DNA of 38,087 nucleotides from Enterocloster alcoholdehydrogenati (GTDB lineage: Bacteria > Bacillota > Clostridia > Lachnospirales > Lachnospiraceae), in assembly GCF_013282095.1 (NCBI RefSeq), contig NZ_BLTJ01000018.1, forward strand, positions 1 through 38,087, read 5' to 3'. The notes under the pieces were generated by a model that was not told the DNA's origin, made no database searches, and saw only the letters and a program-made list of their open reading frames with translations. Below are positions 1 through 8,448 of the stretch, in pieces. A program made the position numbers and the translations under genes. Within the stretch, counting starts at the first letter, position 1; each line of letters opens with the position of its first letter.

Positions 1-55
1 CTCTTGACATGCATGGAAGTACCTGTTATATATAAAACAAGGGTGAAAAACCTGA

Positions 56-493
56 TTTAGAAGTTTCCCACCCTTCATTATCATAGAAGAATCTTATTTA
101 CAGAAATTTTCTCATACTCTCAATCTTGTTGCTTTAACAATTGAAAACTTCCAAGAAATTAATGATTATAATTCTTTGGCTAGAATAAAAAAATTAGAAA
201 GTCTTTCTCTTGAGGGTAATTTTGCTAGCTCAAAAAAGATTCATGTAAATTCTTTAGATTTTTTAGCGGATATGAAGCAGTTAAGGTTTTTAAGTTTGCT
301 TACTGTTAACTTAAAAAGCAAAGATTACTCACCTGTTTTAGAGCTTATAAATCTCGAACATCTCACATTAGGGTCTTATAAAGAAGTTAGACTTTTATAT
401 GATAAACTTATTAAACTTCCCAAGTTGAAATATGGAATGCTTTTAGAAAAGCCAACTTTATATACGGGTATTCAAAGTCAAGAAAATAAATAA
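56..493 (+). pseudogene. 3' remnant of a leucine-rich-repeat-type gene
   Basis: An open frame runs from just after a stop at 53-55 to a TAA at 491-493, with no ATG at its head. The first usable start is a TTG at 176 without a clear ribosome binding site. The residues show spaced leucine motifs (for example LESLSLEGN, LRFLSLLTVNL, LEHLTLG) typical of irregular leucine-rich repeats. The stretch is AT-rich, unlike the GC-rich element that starts directly after it. I read it as the 3' end of a flanking or cargo gene whose 5' part was lost at a rearrangement. No catalytic motif is visible and I do not assign a function. Confidence 0.5.
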
Positions 494-678
494 ATCCCAG
501 TTTGTTATTCCACACACATCGGGTCAACTTGCCCCGAACTTTTACAACTAAATACCCGCCGTCCACACAGCGGCACACCAAGCAGGAAATCTGAAAAAGG
601 TCTCCTGCTTTTTTTCTGCCCAAAATGAGGTGATAAAACGCCACCCCATCCACTAATTACCGAAAGGAGGGACACGAA
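494..678 (+). other. Element-end / relaxase-upstream region
   Basis: This non-coding stretch begins with tcccagtttgt (495-505), which is repeated inverted at 34219-34229. It also shares cagcggcaca (568-577), tctgaaaaag (590-599) and the ctgcttttttt run with the inverted region near 34130-34177, with the same 22- and 15-base spacings. A hairpin with arms AGCAGGA (581-587) and TCCTGCT (603-609) followed by T residues looks like an intrinsic terminator. AAAGGAGG at 663-670 is the ribosome binding site of the relaxase. An oriT for the relaxase is expected here by position, but I cannot point to the nick site. Confidence 0.5.
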
Positions 679-2259
679 ATGCCCTGTCCACACAACGAAA
701 TTTCTATTGTGCAGCGCAGCCAACAGCAGTCTGCGGTTGCCGCCGCTGCTTACCAGAGCGGCGAAAAGCTGTTCTGTGAATACGACCAAGAAGTGAAGCA
801 CTACCCGGAAAAGCGTGGTATCGTCCACAATGAAATCCTGCTTCCGGCAAACGCACCGCCTGAGTATGCAGACCGCAATACTTTGTGGAACGCCGCCGAA
901 GCGGTGGAAAAGCAATGGAACTCCCAGCTTGCAAGGCGGTGGGTGCTTACTATCCCCAGAGAGATACCGCCCGACCAGTACGCTGTCCTTGTCCGGGAGT
1001 TCTGCCAGCAGCAGTTTGTTTCCAAAGGCATGATTGTTGATTTTGCCATCCACGACCCCCATCCGCCGGGACACAATCCCCACTCCCATGTCCTGCTGAC
1101 CATGCGGGCAATGGACGAACATGGGAAATGGCTTCCCAAGAGCCGCAAGGTTTATGACCTTGACGAGAACGGGGAACGGATAAAACTTCCGTCCGGCAGA
1201 TGGAAAAGCCATAAGGAAGATACGGTGGACTGGAACGACCAGAAGTATTGTGAAATCTGGCGGCATGAATGGGAGGTCATCCAGAACCGCTATCTGGAAG
1301 CCAATGACCGCCCGGAGCGTGTGGACTTGCGTTCCTATGCCAGACAGGGGCTTGATATTATCCCTACTGTCCATGAGGGGGCTGCTGTCCGACAGATGGA
1401 AAAGCGTGGTATCCAGACGAATATCGGAAACCTGAACCGGGAAATTAAAGCCGCCAACAGCCTGATGAAGTCCATCCGGCAGCTCATCCAAAACCTCAAA
1501 GGCTGGATTACCGAGCTGGGCGAAAAACGGAAAGAACTGCTTGCACAGAAAGCGGCGGAGGAAGCTGTCTTTCTTCCCAATCTACTGATGAAATATATGG
1601 AAATACGAAAAGAAGAACGGAAAGACTGGACGAGAGCTGGACAAAACCGGGGGACTTCTAAGGACTTAAAGGCAGTCAGCGAAGCCCTGTCTTATCTCCG
1701 GCGAAAGGGGCTTTCCACTGTGGAGGATTTGGAAGCATTTCTGAAATCTTCCGAGAAATCTGTTGCCGACTACCGCAGCCAGATGAAGCCCAAGGAAACC
1801 CGCAGCAAAGTGATTGACGGGATTCTTTCCGCCCGGACAGACTGTAAGGAATGTAAGCCTGTTTATGAGAAGTACCAGAAGATATTTTTCAAGAAAACGA
1901 AGGAAACATTCAAACAGGAACACCCGGAGGTTGCCCGGTATGAGAAAGCCGCTGCCTACCTTGCCAAACACCCGGATGATAAGGACAGCACCAGAAAGGA
2001 GCTGCAACAGGAGCAGACAAAACTTATCAGCGAAATCGCAGAATTGAAAGTACCGTTAATCGATGTACAGGAGGATTTGAAGAAGCTGCGGGACATCCGC
2101 TACTGGGTACGGAAAGCCACACCCGGCACAGAGGAAAGCAAAGAGCCGCCCAAGAAACAGCCTATCAAGGAAGTCTTGCAGGATAAGGCTGACGAGAAAA
2201 AGACAGAGAAAACTGCCCCGGAGCAGACGAAACACAAACAACAAAATATGGAACTTTAA
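679..2259 (+). CDS. MobA/MobL-family relaxase (element A)
   Basis: This 526-residue protein is a mobilization relaxase that would nick oriT and pilot the transferred strand into a mating channel supplied by another element. The first ~200 residues carry the MobA/MobL (MOBQ-type) nuclease pattern: an N-terminal PHNEISIVQRSQ segment, and near residue 132 the metal-binding histidine cluster in DPHPPGHNPHSHVLL. The C-terminal half is charged and coiled-coil-like and ends in a lysine/glutamate-rich tail. The ATG at 679 is preceded by AAAGGAGG. It heads the gene order relaxase, zinc-finger protein, VirE-type ATPase, small ORF, serine recombinase, which is typical of small mobilizable elements of Clostridia. 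Confidence 0.9.
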   Translation: MPCPHNEISIVQRSQQQSAVAAAAYQSGEKLFCEYDQEVKHYPEKRGIVHNEILLPANAPPEYADRNTLWNAAEAVEKQWNSQLARRWVLTIPREIPPDQYAVLVREFCQQQFVSKGMIVDFAIHDPHPPGHNPHSHVLLTMRAMDEHGKWLPKSRKVYDLDENGERIKLPSGRWKSHKEDTVDWNDQKYCEIWRHEWEVIQNRYLEANDRPERVDLRSYARQGLDIIPTVHEGAAVRQMEKRGIQTNIGNLNREIKAANSLMKSIRQLIQNLKGWITELGEKRKELLAQKAAEEAVFLPNLLMKYMEIRKEERKDWTRAGQNRGTSKDLKAVSEALSYLRRKGLSTVEDLEAFLKSSEKSVADYRSQMKPKETRSKVIDGILSARTDCKECKPVYEKYQKIFFKKTKETFKQEHPEVARYEKAAAYLAKHPDDKDSTRKELQQEQTKLISEIAELKVPLIDVQEDLKKLRDIRYWVRKATPGTEESKEPPKKQPIKEVLQDKADEKKTEKTAPEQTKHKQQNMEL

Positions 2260-2260
2260 C

Positions 2261-2311
2261 AGGCACTTGCCATTTTCAGATTGAGAATGTCAGGTGCTTT
2301 TTTCTTTTTAA
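2261..2311 (+). terminator. Intrinsic terminator after the relaxase gene
   Basis: An imperfect hairpin (arms near GGCACTTGCCATTTTC and GAGAATGTCAGGTGC) is followed by ttttttcttttt. It lies directly after the relaxase stop and before the ribosome binding site of the next gene. It would partly uncouple the relaxase from the replication-type genes downstream. Confidence 0.6.
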
Positions 2312-2323
2312 GGAGGGATAGAT

Positions 2324-2971
2324 TTGAATGTATTTGAAGCTGTGAAGCAGTCCGTCACAACAAGACAGGCTGCGGAGCATTATGGAATCCATGTAGGTCG
2401 GAACGGGATGGCTTGCTGCCCGTTCCATCACGATAAAACCCCAAGCATGAAGCTGGATCGGCGTTACCACTGCTTCGGTTGCGGTGCTGATGGGGATGTG
2501 ATTGATTTTGCCGCCGCCCTGTATGGGCTTGGGAAGAAAGAAGCCACCGTACAACTGGCACAGGACTTCGGGCTTTCCTATGAGGACTGGAAACCGCTGG
2601 GAAAGGCAAAAAAGCCCAAGCCCCGGCAGAAATCCCCGGAGGAACAGTTTCAGGAAGCAAAGAACCGCTGCTTTTGTATTCTTGCCGATTATCTCCACCT
2701 GCTTATAGCATGGAGAACGGAATATGCTCCGCACTCCCCGGAGGAAGCCTTTCATCCCCGGTTTGTGGAAGCCTTACAGAAGCAAGCTCATGTGGAATAT
2801 CTGCTGGATGTACTGCTGTTTGGGGAGACAGAGGAAAAAGCGGCTTTGATTACGGACTACGGAAAGGATGTGATACAGCTTGAACAGCGAATGGCAGAGC
2901 TTGCAGCCACAGACGCAGCAAGAATTAAAAAACACCATGAACGCCATGCAGCCGCCCCAGAGCGCCCCTGA
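2324..2971 (+). CDS. CHC2 zinc-finger (primase-like) protein
   Basis: The protein has 215 residues. Residues ~30-60 hold a CHC2-type zinc-binding module (CPFHHDKTPSM then YHCFGCGADGD) as found at the N terminus of DnaG-type primases, followed by a charged tail. No TOPRIM catalytic domain is present, so it is a stand-alone zinc-finger domain rather than a complete primase, and is likely to work with the ATPase encoded next. The start is a TTG at 2324, chosen because GGAGGG at 2312-2317 is correctly spaced. The 3' end overlaps the next gene by 35 bases, which suggests translational coupling. Confidence 0.85.
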   Translation: MNVFEAVKQSVTTRQAAEHYGIHVGRNGMACCPFHHDKTPSMKLDRRYHCFGCGADGDVIDFAAALYGLGKKEATVQLAQDFGLSYEDWKPLGKAKKPKPRQKSPEEQFQEAKNRCFCILADYLHLLIAWRTEYAPHSPEEAFHPRFVEALQKQAHVEYLLDVLLFGETEEKAALITDYGKDVIQLEQRMAELAATDAARIKKHHERHAAAPERP

Positions 2972-4274
2972 AATCAAGGCGGGGCTGGAAACTACCGAGA
3001 AAGGCGGCGTCCGTCAGAGCATACGGAACTGCCTGACCGTATTCCAGCGTGACCCGCTGCTTTCCGGGGCTATCGCATACAACATCCTGACCGACCGCAA
3101 GGACATCATAAAGCCCATCGGCTTCCACAGGGAAAGCACTGCCTTAAACGATACGGATATGAAGTATCTGCTTCTCTATCTAGAAGAAACCTACGGGCTT
3201 ACCAATGAGAAAAAGATTGATAACGCCATCGGGATTGTGGCGAATGAAAACAAGTACCATCCCATCCGGGATTATTTAAGTGCCCTTGTGTGGGACCGGA
3301 CAGAGCGAATCCGTTTCTGTCTGCGGCACTTTCTGGGGGCTGACGCAGATGATTACACCTATGAAGCGTTGAAGCTGTTTTTGCTGGGCGCAATCTCACG
3401 AGCCTTTCAGCCGGGGTGCAAGTTTGAAATCATGCTCTGTCTGGTAGGCGGTCAGGGGGCTGGCAAGTCCACCTTCTTCCGTCTGCTGGCAGTCCGGGAC
3501 GAGTGGTTCTCCGATGATTTGCGGAAGCTGGACGATGACAATGTGTACCGCAAGCTGCAAGGTCACTGGATTATTGAAATGTCGGAAATGATGGCAACCG
3601 CCAATGCCAAGAGCATTGAGGAAATCAAGTCATTTTTAAGCCGGCAGAAAGAGGTTTATAAGATACCTTATGAAACCCACCCGGCAGACCGCCCCCGTCA
3701 GTGCGTGTTTGGCGGCACTTCCAATGCCCTTGATTTTCTTCCCCTTGACCGTTCCGGCAACCGCCGCTTTATCCCCGTCATGGTGTACCCGGAGCAAGCC
3801 GAGGTTCATATTTTGGAGGATGAAGCTGCTTCCAGAGCTTATATTGAGCAGATGTGGGCGGAAGCGATGGAGATTTACCGAAGCGGCAGGTTCAAGCTGG
3901 CTTTCAGCCCCGCCATGCAGCGGTATCTCAAGGAACACCAGCGGGATTTTATGCCGGAGGACACCAAAGCCGGGATGATACAGGCGTATCTTGATAAGTA
4001 CACCGGGAGCATGGTCTGCTCCAAGCAGCTCTACAAGGAAGCCTTAAACCATGCCTTTGACGAGCCGAAGCAATGGGAAATCCGTGAAATCAACGAGATT
4101 ATGAACCAGTGCATTTCCGGCTGGCGGTACTTCCCGAATCCAAGGATGTTTTCAGAATATGGCAGACAAAAGGGCTGGGAGCGTGAAAACCCGGCAACGG
4201 ACTCCGGCAACCCGTCTGAAAAAACGATGGACGGTTTTGTGGAGGTCACAGAACAGATGCAGCTTCCATTCTGA
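2937..4274 (+). CDS. VirE/D5-type helicase-like ATPase
   Basis: This is a virulence-associated-protein-E family P-loop ATPase of about 445 residues, a group usually linked to replication initiation in phages and mobile elements. Visible motifs are Walker A in GGQGAGKSTF, Walker B in HWIIEMSEM and the conserved FGGTSNALDFLPLDRSGNRR region with its probable arginine finger. I prefer the ATG at 2937; an in-frame TTG at 2880 would add 19 residues and neither start has a strong ribosome binding site. It follows the CHC2 protein with overlap, so the two probably act together in element replication. The last residues are QMQLPF. Confidence 0.85.
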   Translation: MNAMQPPQSAPEIKAGLETTEKGGVRQSIRNCLTVFQRDPLLSGAIAYNILTDRKDIIKPIGFHRESTALNDTDMKYLLLYLEETYGLTNEKKIDNAIGIVANENKYHPIRDYLSALVWDRTERIRFCLRHFLGADADDYTYEALKLFLLGAISRAFQPGCKFEIMLCLVGGQGAGKSTFFRLLAVRDEWFSDDLRKLDDDNVYRKLQGHWIIEMSEMMATANAKSIEEIKSFLSRQKEVYKIPYETHPADRPRQCVFGGTSNALDFLPLDRSGNRRFIPVMVYPEQAEVHILEDEAASRAYIEQMWAEAMEIYRSGRFKLAFSPAMQRYLKEHQRDFMPEDTKAGMIQAYLDKYTGSMVCSKQLYKEALNHAFDEPKQWEIREINEIMNQCISGWRYFPNPRMFSEYGRQKGWERENPATDSGNPSEKTMDGFVEVTEQMQLPF

Positions 4275-4283
4275 AAAGGACAG

Positions 4284-4470
4284 CCCGTTGCACACCCTGT
4301 TGCTATCCCGTTGCCGAGCCGGTTGCCGGGGGAAATCCTTTATTTCCGGGCTTTTTCCCTCTTTAACAACCAAAACAACAGAAAAATAAAAGAAAAGTAT
4401 AAATAGTAACCATCGCCAGATTGAGATTGTTTGCAAGGTCTTTTGAAGCCCGTTGCCGGACTTCGTTGCC
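4284..4470 (+). repeat. Iteron-like CCCGTTGCC repeats
   Basis: Four imperfect direct copies of CCCGTTGC(C) start at 4284, 4295, 4307 and 4319, spaced 11-12 bases apart. Two further copies lie at 4449-4457 and 4462-4470. They fill the 240-base non-coding gap after the VirE-type ATPase. Short direct repeats at near-helical spacing beside replication-type genes resemble iterons of a replication origin. That reading is inference. Confidence 0.45.
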
Positions 4471-4515
4471 GACACTCTCTGTCTGGCTGTTTTCATGTAT
4501 GGAGGATAACTGCCT

Positions 4516-4713
4516 ATGGCAAAAAACAAAACAGAGATTCATGTGACTACTGTGTTTGACGGGGAACTGGACGCAACCGATGTGTTCGTCAGCCTGATTT
4601 CCCAGAAATACGGCAAGACAAATACGAAAGAATATCTTGCTAAAAAGAAAGATATGAACTATAATGAAGATGAGGTTCAAAAGAGCCAGATACCGTCTGG
4701 ATTGTGTGGGTAA
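4516..4713 (+). CDS. Small protein preceding the serine recombinase
   Basis: A 65-codon ORF with an ATG at 4516 preceded by GGAGG (4501-4505). The product starts MAKNKTEIHVTTVFDGELDA and is charged, without membrane segments. Its stop TAA directly abuts the ATG of the recombinase, which itself has only a weak ribosome binding site, so recombinase translation is probably coupled to it. By position it could be the TnpW-like partner of the recombinase, but the residues resemble the two clearer TnpW proteins in this window only loosely. Confidence 0.6.
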   Translation: MAKNKTEIHVTTVFDGELDATDVFVSLISQKYGKTNTKEYLAKKKDMNYNEDEVQKSQIPSGLCG

Positions 4714-6384
4714 ATGGCTATGATGAACGAAATGGAATATAGAACAATCGGAAAAGCACTTGCCGGGGGCTATCGTGCGGCGGTCTATTGCAGGCTGTCA
4801 AAGGACGATGACCTGCAAGGCGAAAGTGCCAGTATCGCCAACCAGCGGGATATGCTGGAAAAATACTGCGAAAAGCAGGGATGGGAGGTTGTAGCAGTCT
4901 ATCAGGACGATGGCTTCACAGGTCTTAATATGGAGCGTCCTGATTTACAGAGAATGTTGAGAGCCATTGAGCGAAAGCAGATCAACCTTGTTGTCACGAA
5001 AGACCTCAGCCGTCTGGGGCGGAACTATCTGCAAACCGGGCATTTGATTGAGGACTTTTTCCCAAGAAATGGTGTCCGCTATATCGCCATGAATGACGGT
5101 ATCGACACCCTGCGGGATAACAACGATATTGCCCCGTTCAAGAATATCCTGAACGAGATGTACAGCAAGGATATTTCCAAGAAAGTCCATTCCTCTTATC
5201 TTCTGAAAGCGCAGAAAGGACAGTTTACCGGGTGTCTTGCCCCGTTTGGGTATCGGAAAGACCCGGAGGACAAAAACCATCTGCTCATTGACGAGGAAAC
5301 CGCCCCGATTGTGCGGCTGATTTTCGGATATGCCCTGAACGGTCATGGTCCGAACTATATCCGCAGACGGCTGGAGGAAGAAAAAATCCCCTGCCCCACA
5401 TGGTGGAACCGGGAACGGGGGCTTCGCAATACCCGCACCAAATGGGAAAAGAAAGACCCGGAAAACGGGCGGTATATGTGGGACTTCTCCGTTATCAAAG
5501 ACCTTTTGATGAATCCTGTCTACACCGGGGCGATTGCTTCCCAGAAAAAGGACTACCGTTTCAAAATCGGCACGATTGGGGAAAAGAAGCCGGAGGACTG
5601 GATTGTGGTGGAGGGGCAGCATGAACCGCTGATTGACCGCATGAGCTTTGACATTGTGCAGAACAAGCTGAAATCCCGCCAGCGTCCGGGGCAGACTAAT
5701 GAAATCAGCCTGTTTGCCGGACTGTTAAAATGCGGCGAGTGTGGGAAGTCGCTGACGGTACGCTACACAAACGCAAAACATCCCCAGCAGATTTATTCCT
5801 GCAAGACCTACAATGCCTTTGGAAAGAACCACTGCACCCAGCACCGGATTGACTATGACACCCTTTACAGCCATGTGCTGCGGAAAATCCGGGAATGTGC
5901 CAGAGCTGCCCTGATGGACGGGGAAGCGGTTGCTGACCGCCTGACCAATACCTGTGAAGCCGAGCAGCGGGAACAGCGGGAAGCAATGGAACGCTCCCTT
6001 ACAAGGGACGAGGAACGGATTGAGGTTCTGGACAAAATGGTCATGCGGCTTTATGAGGATATGATTGCAGGGCGTATCAGTGAGCAGAATTTCAACACCA
6101 TGCTGGAAAAGACACAGACCGAGCAGACGGAGCTTAAAACAAAAGTGTCAGAGGGCAGAAAGCGGCTGTCTGATGAAGTCCAGCTTGCCAATGACGCAAA
6201 ACAATGGGTGGAAGCCATTCAGGAATACGCCAACATCACAGAGCTGGACGCAGCCACCCTTAACCGCTTAATCAAAGAAATCGTCGTGCATGAGCGCATT
6301 GACGAAGATAAAACAAGACACATTTCTATCGAAATTCATTTTAATCTCAAACCCATCCCGGAGGTGGAACAGGTCACTGCCTGA
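4714..6384 (+). CDS. Large serine recombinase (element A)
   Basis: A TnpX-type large serine recombinase of 556 residues that would excise and integrate the element. The N-terminal resolvase domain contains the nucleophile Ser29 in VYCRLSKDD, with the conserved DLSRLGRN helix near residue 100. It is followed by the recombinase domain, a zinc ribbon (CGECGKS then YSCKTYNAFGKNHC) around residues 335-375, a coiled coil, and a DUF4368-like C terminus ending near IEIHFNLKP. Length and domain order are normal and no disruption is seen. It is the last gene of element A, and the maff2 fragment of element B follows within 100 bases, as expected if A integrated there. Confidence 0.93.
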   Translation: MAMMNEMEYRTIGKALAGGYRAAVYCRLSKDDDLQGESASIANQRDMLEKYCEKQGWEVVAVYQDDGFTGLNMERPDLQRMLRAIERKQINLVVTKDLSRLGRNYLQTGHLIEDFFPRNGVRYIAMNDGIDTLRDNNDIAPFKNILNEMYSKDISKKVHSSYLLKAQKGQFTGCLAPFGYRKDPEDKNHLLIDEETAPIVRLIFGYALNGHGPNYIRRRLEEEKIPCPTWWNRERGLRNTRTKWEKKDPENGRYMWDFSVIKDLLMNPVYTGAIASQKKDYRFKIGTIGEKKPEDWIVVEGQHEPLIDRMSFDIVQNKLKSRQRPGQTNEISLFAGLLKCGECGKSLTVRYTNAKHPQQIYSCKTYNAFGKNHCTQHRIDYDTLYSHVLRKIRECARAALMDGEAVADRLTNTCEAEQREQREAMERSLTRDEERIEVLDKMVMRLYEDMIAGRISEQNFNTMLEKTQTEQTELKTKVSEGRKRLSDEVQLANDAKQWVEAIQEYANITELDAATLNRLIKEIVVHERIDEDKTRHISIEIHFNLKPIPEVEQVTA

Positions 6385-6433
6385 CCTGTCCCGCCGGGAC
6401 GGTTCTCTTAAAAACACCATATAGATTTTTTGT

Positions 6434-6506
6434 ACGCCGCCGCCCGCCATCGAGCAGAGTTTTACACCTAATTGGGGATAAAACAGTTGATGGCGGGCGG
6501 CGGCGT
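6434..6506. repeat. 18-bp perfect inverted repeat at the A/B junction
   Basis: ACGCCGCCGCCCGCCATC at 6434-6451 is the exact reverse complement of GATGGCGGGCGGCGGCGT at 6489-6506, separated by 37 bases. The right arm is the maff2 coding sequence for MAGGGV. The left arm is therefore an inverted copy of target-gene sequence at the element boundary, or a recombinase recognition structure. Confidence 0.85.
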
Positions 6507-6558
6507 TGCCCTTATCGGCCTTACCCTTGTCCCGCTGCTCTCCGGCCTGTTTGGATAA
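6472..6558 (+). pseudogene. maff2: 3' fragment of maff2 (element B)
   Basis: The frame read from 6472 gives LGIKQLMAGGGVALIG and ends LLSGLFG before TAA at 6556-6558. This matches the C-terminal half of the Maff2 family, small hydrophobic proteins encoded between virD4 and virB6 in Tn1549-like conjugative elements. The N-terminal half is missing and a stop lies just upstream at 6469-6471. A maff2 N-terminal half is present at 36522-36662 on the other strand. The gene was cut by insertion of a serine-recombinase element, with virB6 following 73 bases later in the expected order. Confidence 0.85.
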
Positions 6559-6631
6559 TGCCACAAACTAACACTACCCGCCGCGCTCTCCCGCTTCACG
6601 CGGGAGGGCGCGGGAAAGGAGGGATTAGCTT

Positions 6632-7495
6632 TTGATATGGCAGATGATTGAAGATTGGTTTCGCGGCATTTTGACAGACGGAATACTCTCTAATCTCTCC
6701 GGGCTGTTCGACAGCGTAAATACAGAGGTTGGAGAAATCGCAACGCAAGTCGGCACAACCCCCGCCGGGTGGAACGCGGGCATATTCAATATGATACGCA
6801 GCCTATCGGAAAACGTCATTGTGCCGATTGCGGGCGTTATCATTACCTTTGTCATGTGCTACGAACTAATCCAGCTTGTAATTGAGAAAAACAATCTGCA
6901 CGATCTCGACACTTGGATTTTCTTCAAGTGGATTTTCAAAACCTTTGTTGCGGTGCTGCTGGTAACAAATACTTGGAACATCGTCATGGGCGTATTTGAC
7001 ATTACACAGAGCGTCGTCAACGACAGCGCGGGCGTTATCATATCCGACACAAGCATAGATATTGCAACCGTTATCACCGATATAGAAGCAAAGCTGGACG
7101 CTATGAGCGTCGGCGGGCTTTTGGGGCTATGGTTTCAATCACTCTTTGTGGGGCTTACCATGAAAGCGTTGTCTATCTGTATCATGCTGGTGGTGTACGG
7201 GCGCATGATTGAAATATACCTTGTAACGAGTATCGCCCCTATCCCCGTTGCGACAATGGTAAATCGTGAATGGGGCGGCATGGGACAGAACTACTTAAAA
7301 TCCTTGCTTGCCCTCGGTTTTCAGGCTTTTCTAATTCTTGTGTGCGTCGGTATTTATGCGGTTTTGATACAGACAATCGCAGCAACCGATGACATATCCG
7401 GCGCGATCTGGTCTTGCATGGGCTATACCGTCCTCTTGTGTTTTACGCTTTTCAAAACGGGAAGCCTTGCAAAATCCGTATTCAGCGCGCATTAA
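6632..7495 (+). CDS. VirB6/TrbL-like conjugation membrane protein
   Basis: A polytopic membrane protein of 287 residues that would form part of the type IV secretion channel. Hydrophobic segments lie near residues 65-85, 105-120, 165-195 and 220-280, and the conserved YGRMIEIYLVTSIAPIP stretch is visible near residue 185. I choose the TTG at 6632 because GGAGGG at 6619-6624 fits it; the first ATG at 6644 is too far away. It is the first complete gene of the transfer operon, following maff2 as in Tn1549-type elements. Codon use matches the genes that follow. Confidence 0.85.
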   Translation: MIWQMIEDWFRGILTDGILSNLSGLFDSVNTEVGEIATQVGTTPAGWNAGIFNMIRSLSENVIVPIAGVIITFVMCYELIQLVIEKNNLHDLDTWIFFKWIFKTFVAVLLVTNTWNIVMGVFDITQSVVNDSAGVIISDTSIDIATVITDIEAKLDAMSVGGLLGLWFQSLFVGLTMKALSICIMLVVYGRMIEIYLVTSIAPIPVATMVNREWGGMGQNYLKSLLALGFQAFLILVCVGIYAVLIQTIAATDDISGAIWSCMGYTVLLCFTLFKTGSLAKSVFSAH

Positions 7496-7505
7496 GGGGG
7501 TGCAG

Positions 7506-8054
7506 ATGAAGAAATACAAAATCATTTACGCCGATCCCCCTTGGAGATACGCGAGAAGCAAGGTACAGGGCGCAGCGGAAAAGCACTATCCCACTATGAG
7601 TATTGAGGAACTTTGCGCTTTACCCGTCAAAGAAATTGCGGATAAGGACTGTATTTTATTCCTATGGGCGACGTTCCCGCAGCTTAAAGAAGCGTTGCAG
7701 TTAATCAAGGCTTGGGGATTTACCTATAAATCCGTTGCCTTTGTATGGTTAAAGCAAAATCGGAAATCGCCCACTTGGTTTTATGGCTTGGGCTTTTGGA
7801 CGCGAGGAAATGCGGAAATCTGCTTGCTTGCTACCAAAGGACACCCGAAGCGACAATCAAACAAGGTACATCAATTTATTATTTCCCCTGTTGAGCAGCA
7901 CAGCAAAAAGCCGGATATAACGCGGGAAAAGATACTTGCCCTTATGGGCGACCTACCGCGTATTGAACTGTTTGCAAGGCAGCATACCCCTGGTTGGGAC
8001 GTATGGGGAAATGAAATCAAAAGCGACATACGGTTTGCCGGAAAGGAGGTTTGA
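7506..8054 (+). CDS. MT-A70-family adenine methyltransferase
   Basis: A 182-residue protein of the MT-A70 type, which methylates N6 of adenine in DNA or RNA using S-adenosylmethionine. The catalytic DPPW motif is at residues ~9-12 (IIYADPPWRY), with the later FGLGFWTRGNAE-like region and a C-terminal RIELFARQ segment typical of phage and element DNA methylases. The ATG at 7506 follows GGGGGTG. It sits inside the transfer operon between virB6 and prgI and probably modifies the element's own DNA against host restriction. No cognate endonuclease is encoded nearby. Confidence 0.88.
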   Translation: MKKYKIIYADPPWRYARSKVQGAAEKHYPTMSIEELCALPVKEIADKDCILFLWATFPQLKEALQLIKAWGFTYKSVAFVWLKQNRKSPTWFYGLGFWTRGNAEICLLATKGHPKRQSNKVHQFIISPVEQHSKKPDITREKILALMGDLPRIELFARQHTPGWDVWGNEIKSDIRFAGKEV

Positions 8055-8055
8055 A

Positions 8056-8448
8056 ATGGCGTATGTAACCGTCCCAAAGGATTTAACCAAAATCAAGAGC
8101 AAGGTAATGTTCAACCTTACCAAAAGACAATTACTCTGTTTCGGCGCGGCGGTGGCTATCGGGCTACCGCTATTCTTTTTGACAAAGGACAGCGCGGGAA
8201 CGACAACGGCGGCTTTGTGCATGGTGCTTGCCATGCTGCCCATGTTCCTACTCGCTATGTACGAGAAGAACGGGCAACCGCTGGAAGTGATTATACGGCA
8301 ATTTGTGGAAGTGAAGTTTCTTCGCCCCAAAGAGCGACCTTATCAGACCAACAATTTTTATACCGCCCTTGCGCGGCAGGAGCGATTAGATAAGGAGGTA
8401 CGGGCGATTGTCAAAGGAAAAGGGAAAGACCCAAAACAAAAAGCGTAA
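8056..8448 (+). CDS. PrgI-family membrane protein
   Basis: A 130-residue protein with two adjacent membrane segments (about residues 27-42 and 50-68). It starts MAYVTVPKDLTKIKSKVMF, the usual opening of PrgI-family (VirB3-like) proteins, which partner the VirB4 ATPase at the inner side of the channel. The ATG at 8056 is preceded by AAAGGAGG. Its 3' end overlaps the virB4 start by 41 bases, so the two are translationally linked. Confidence 0.88.
   Translation: MAYVTVPKDLTKIKSKVMFNLTKRQLLCFGAAVAIGLPLFFLTKDSAGTTTAALCMVLAMLPMFLLAMYEKNGQPLEVIIRQFVEVKFLRPKERPYQTNNFYTALARQERLDKEVRAIVKGKGKDPKQKA

Noticed and set aside
505..1491. Long minus-strand frame opposite the relaxase gene
   Set aside because: It mirrors the codons of the plus-strand relaxase, whose motifs are clear, and shows no family features or ribosome binding site of its own.
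4284..4470. GTTGCC repeats as a CRISPR array
   Set aside because: The units are about 9 bases at 11-12 base spacing with no unique spacers, which does not fit CRISPR. No cas gene is present.
4945..5622. 225-codon minus-strand frame inside the element A recombinase gene
   Set aside because: It lies opposite a complete, conserved recombinase and has no recognisable features.
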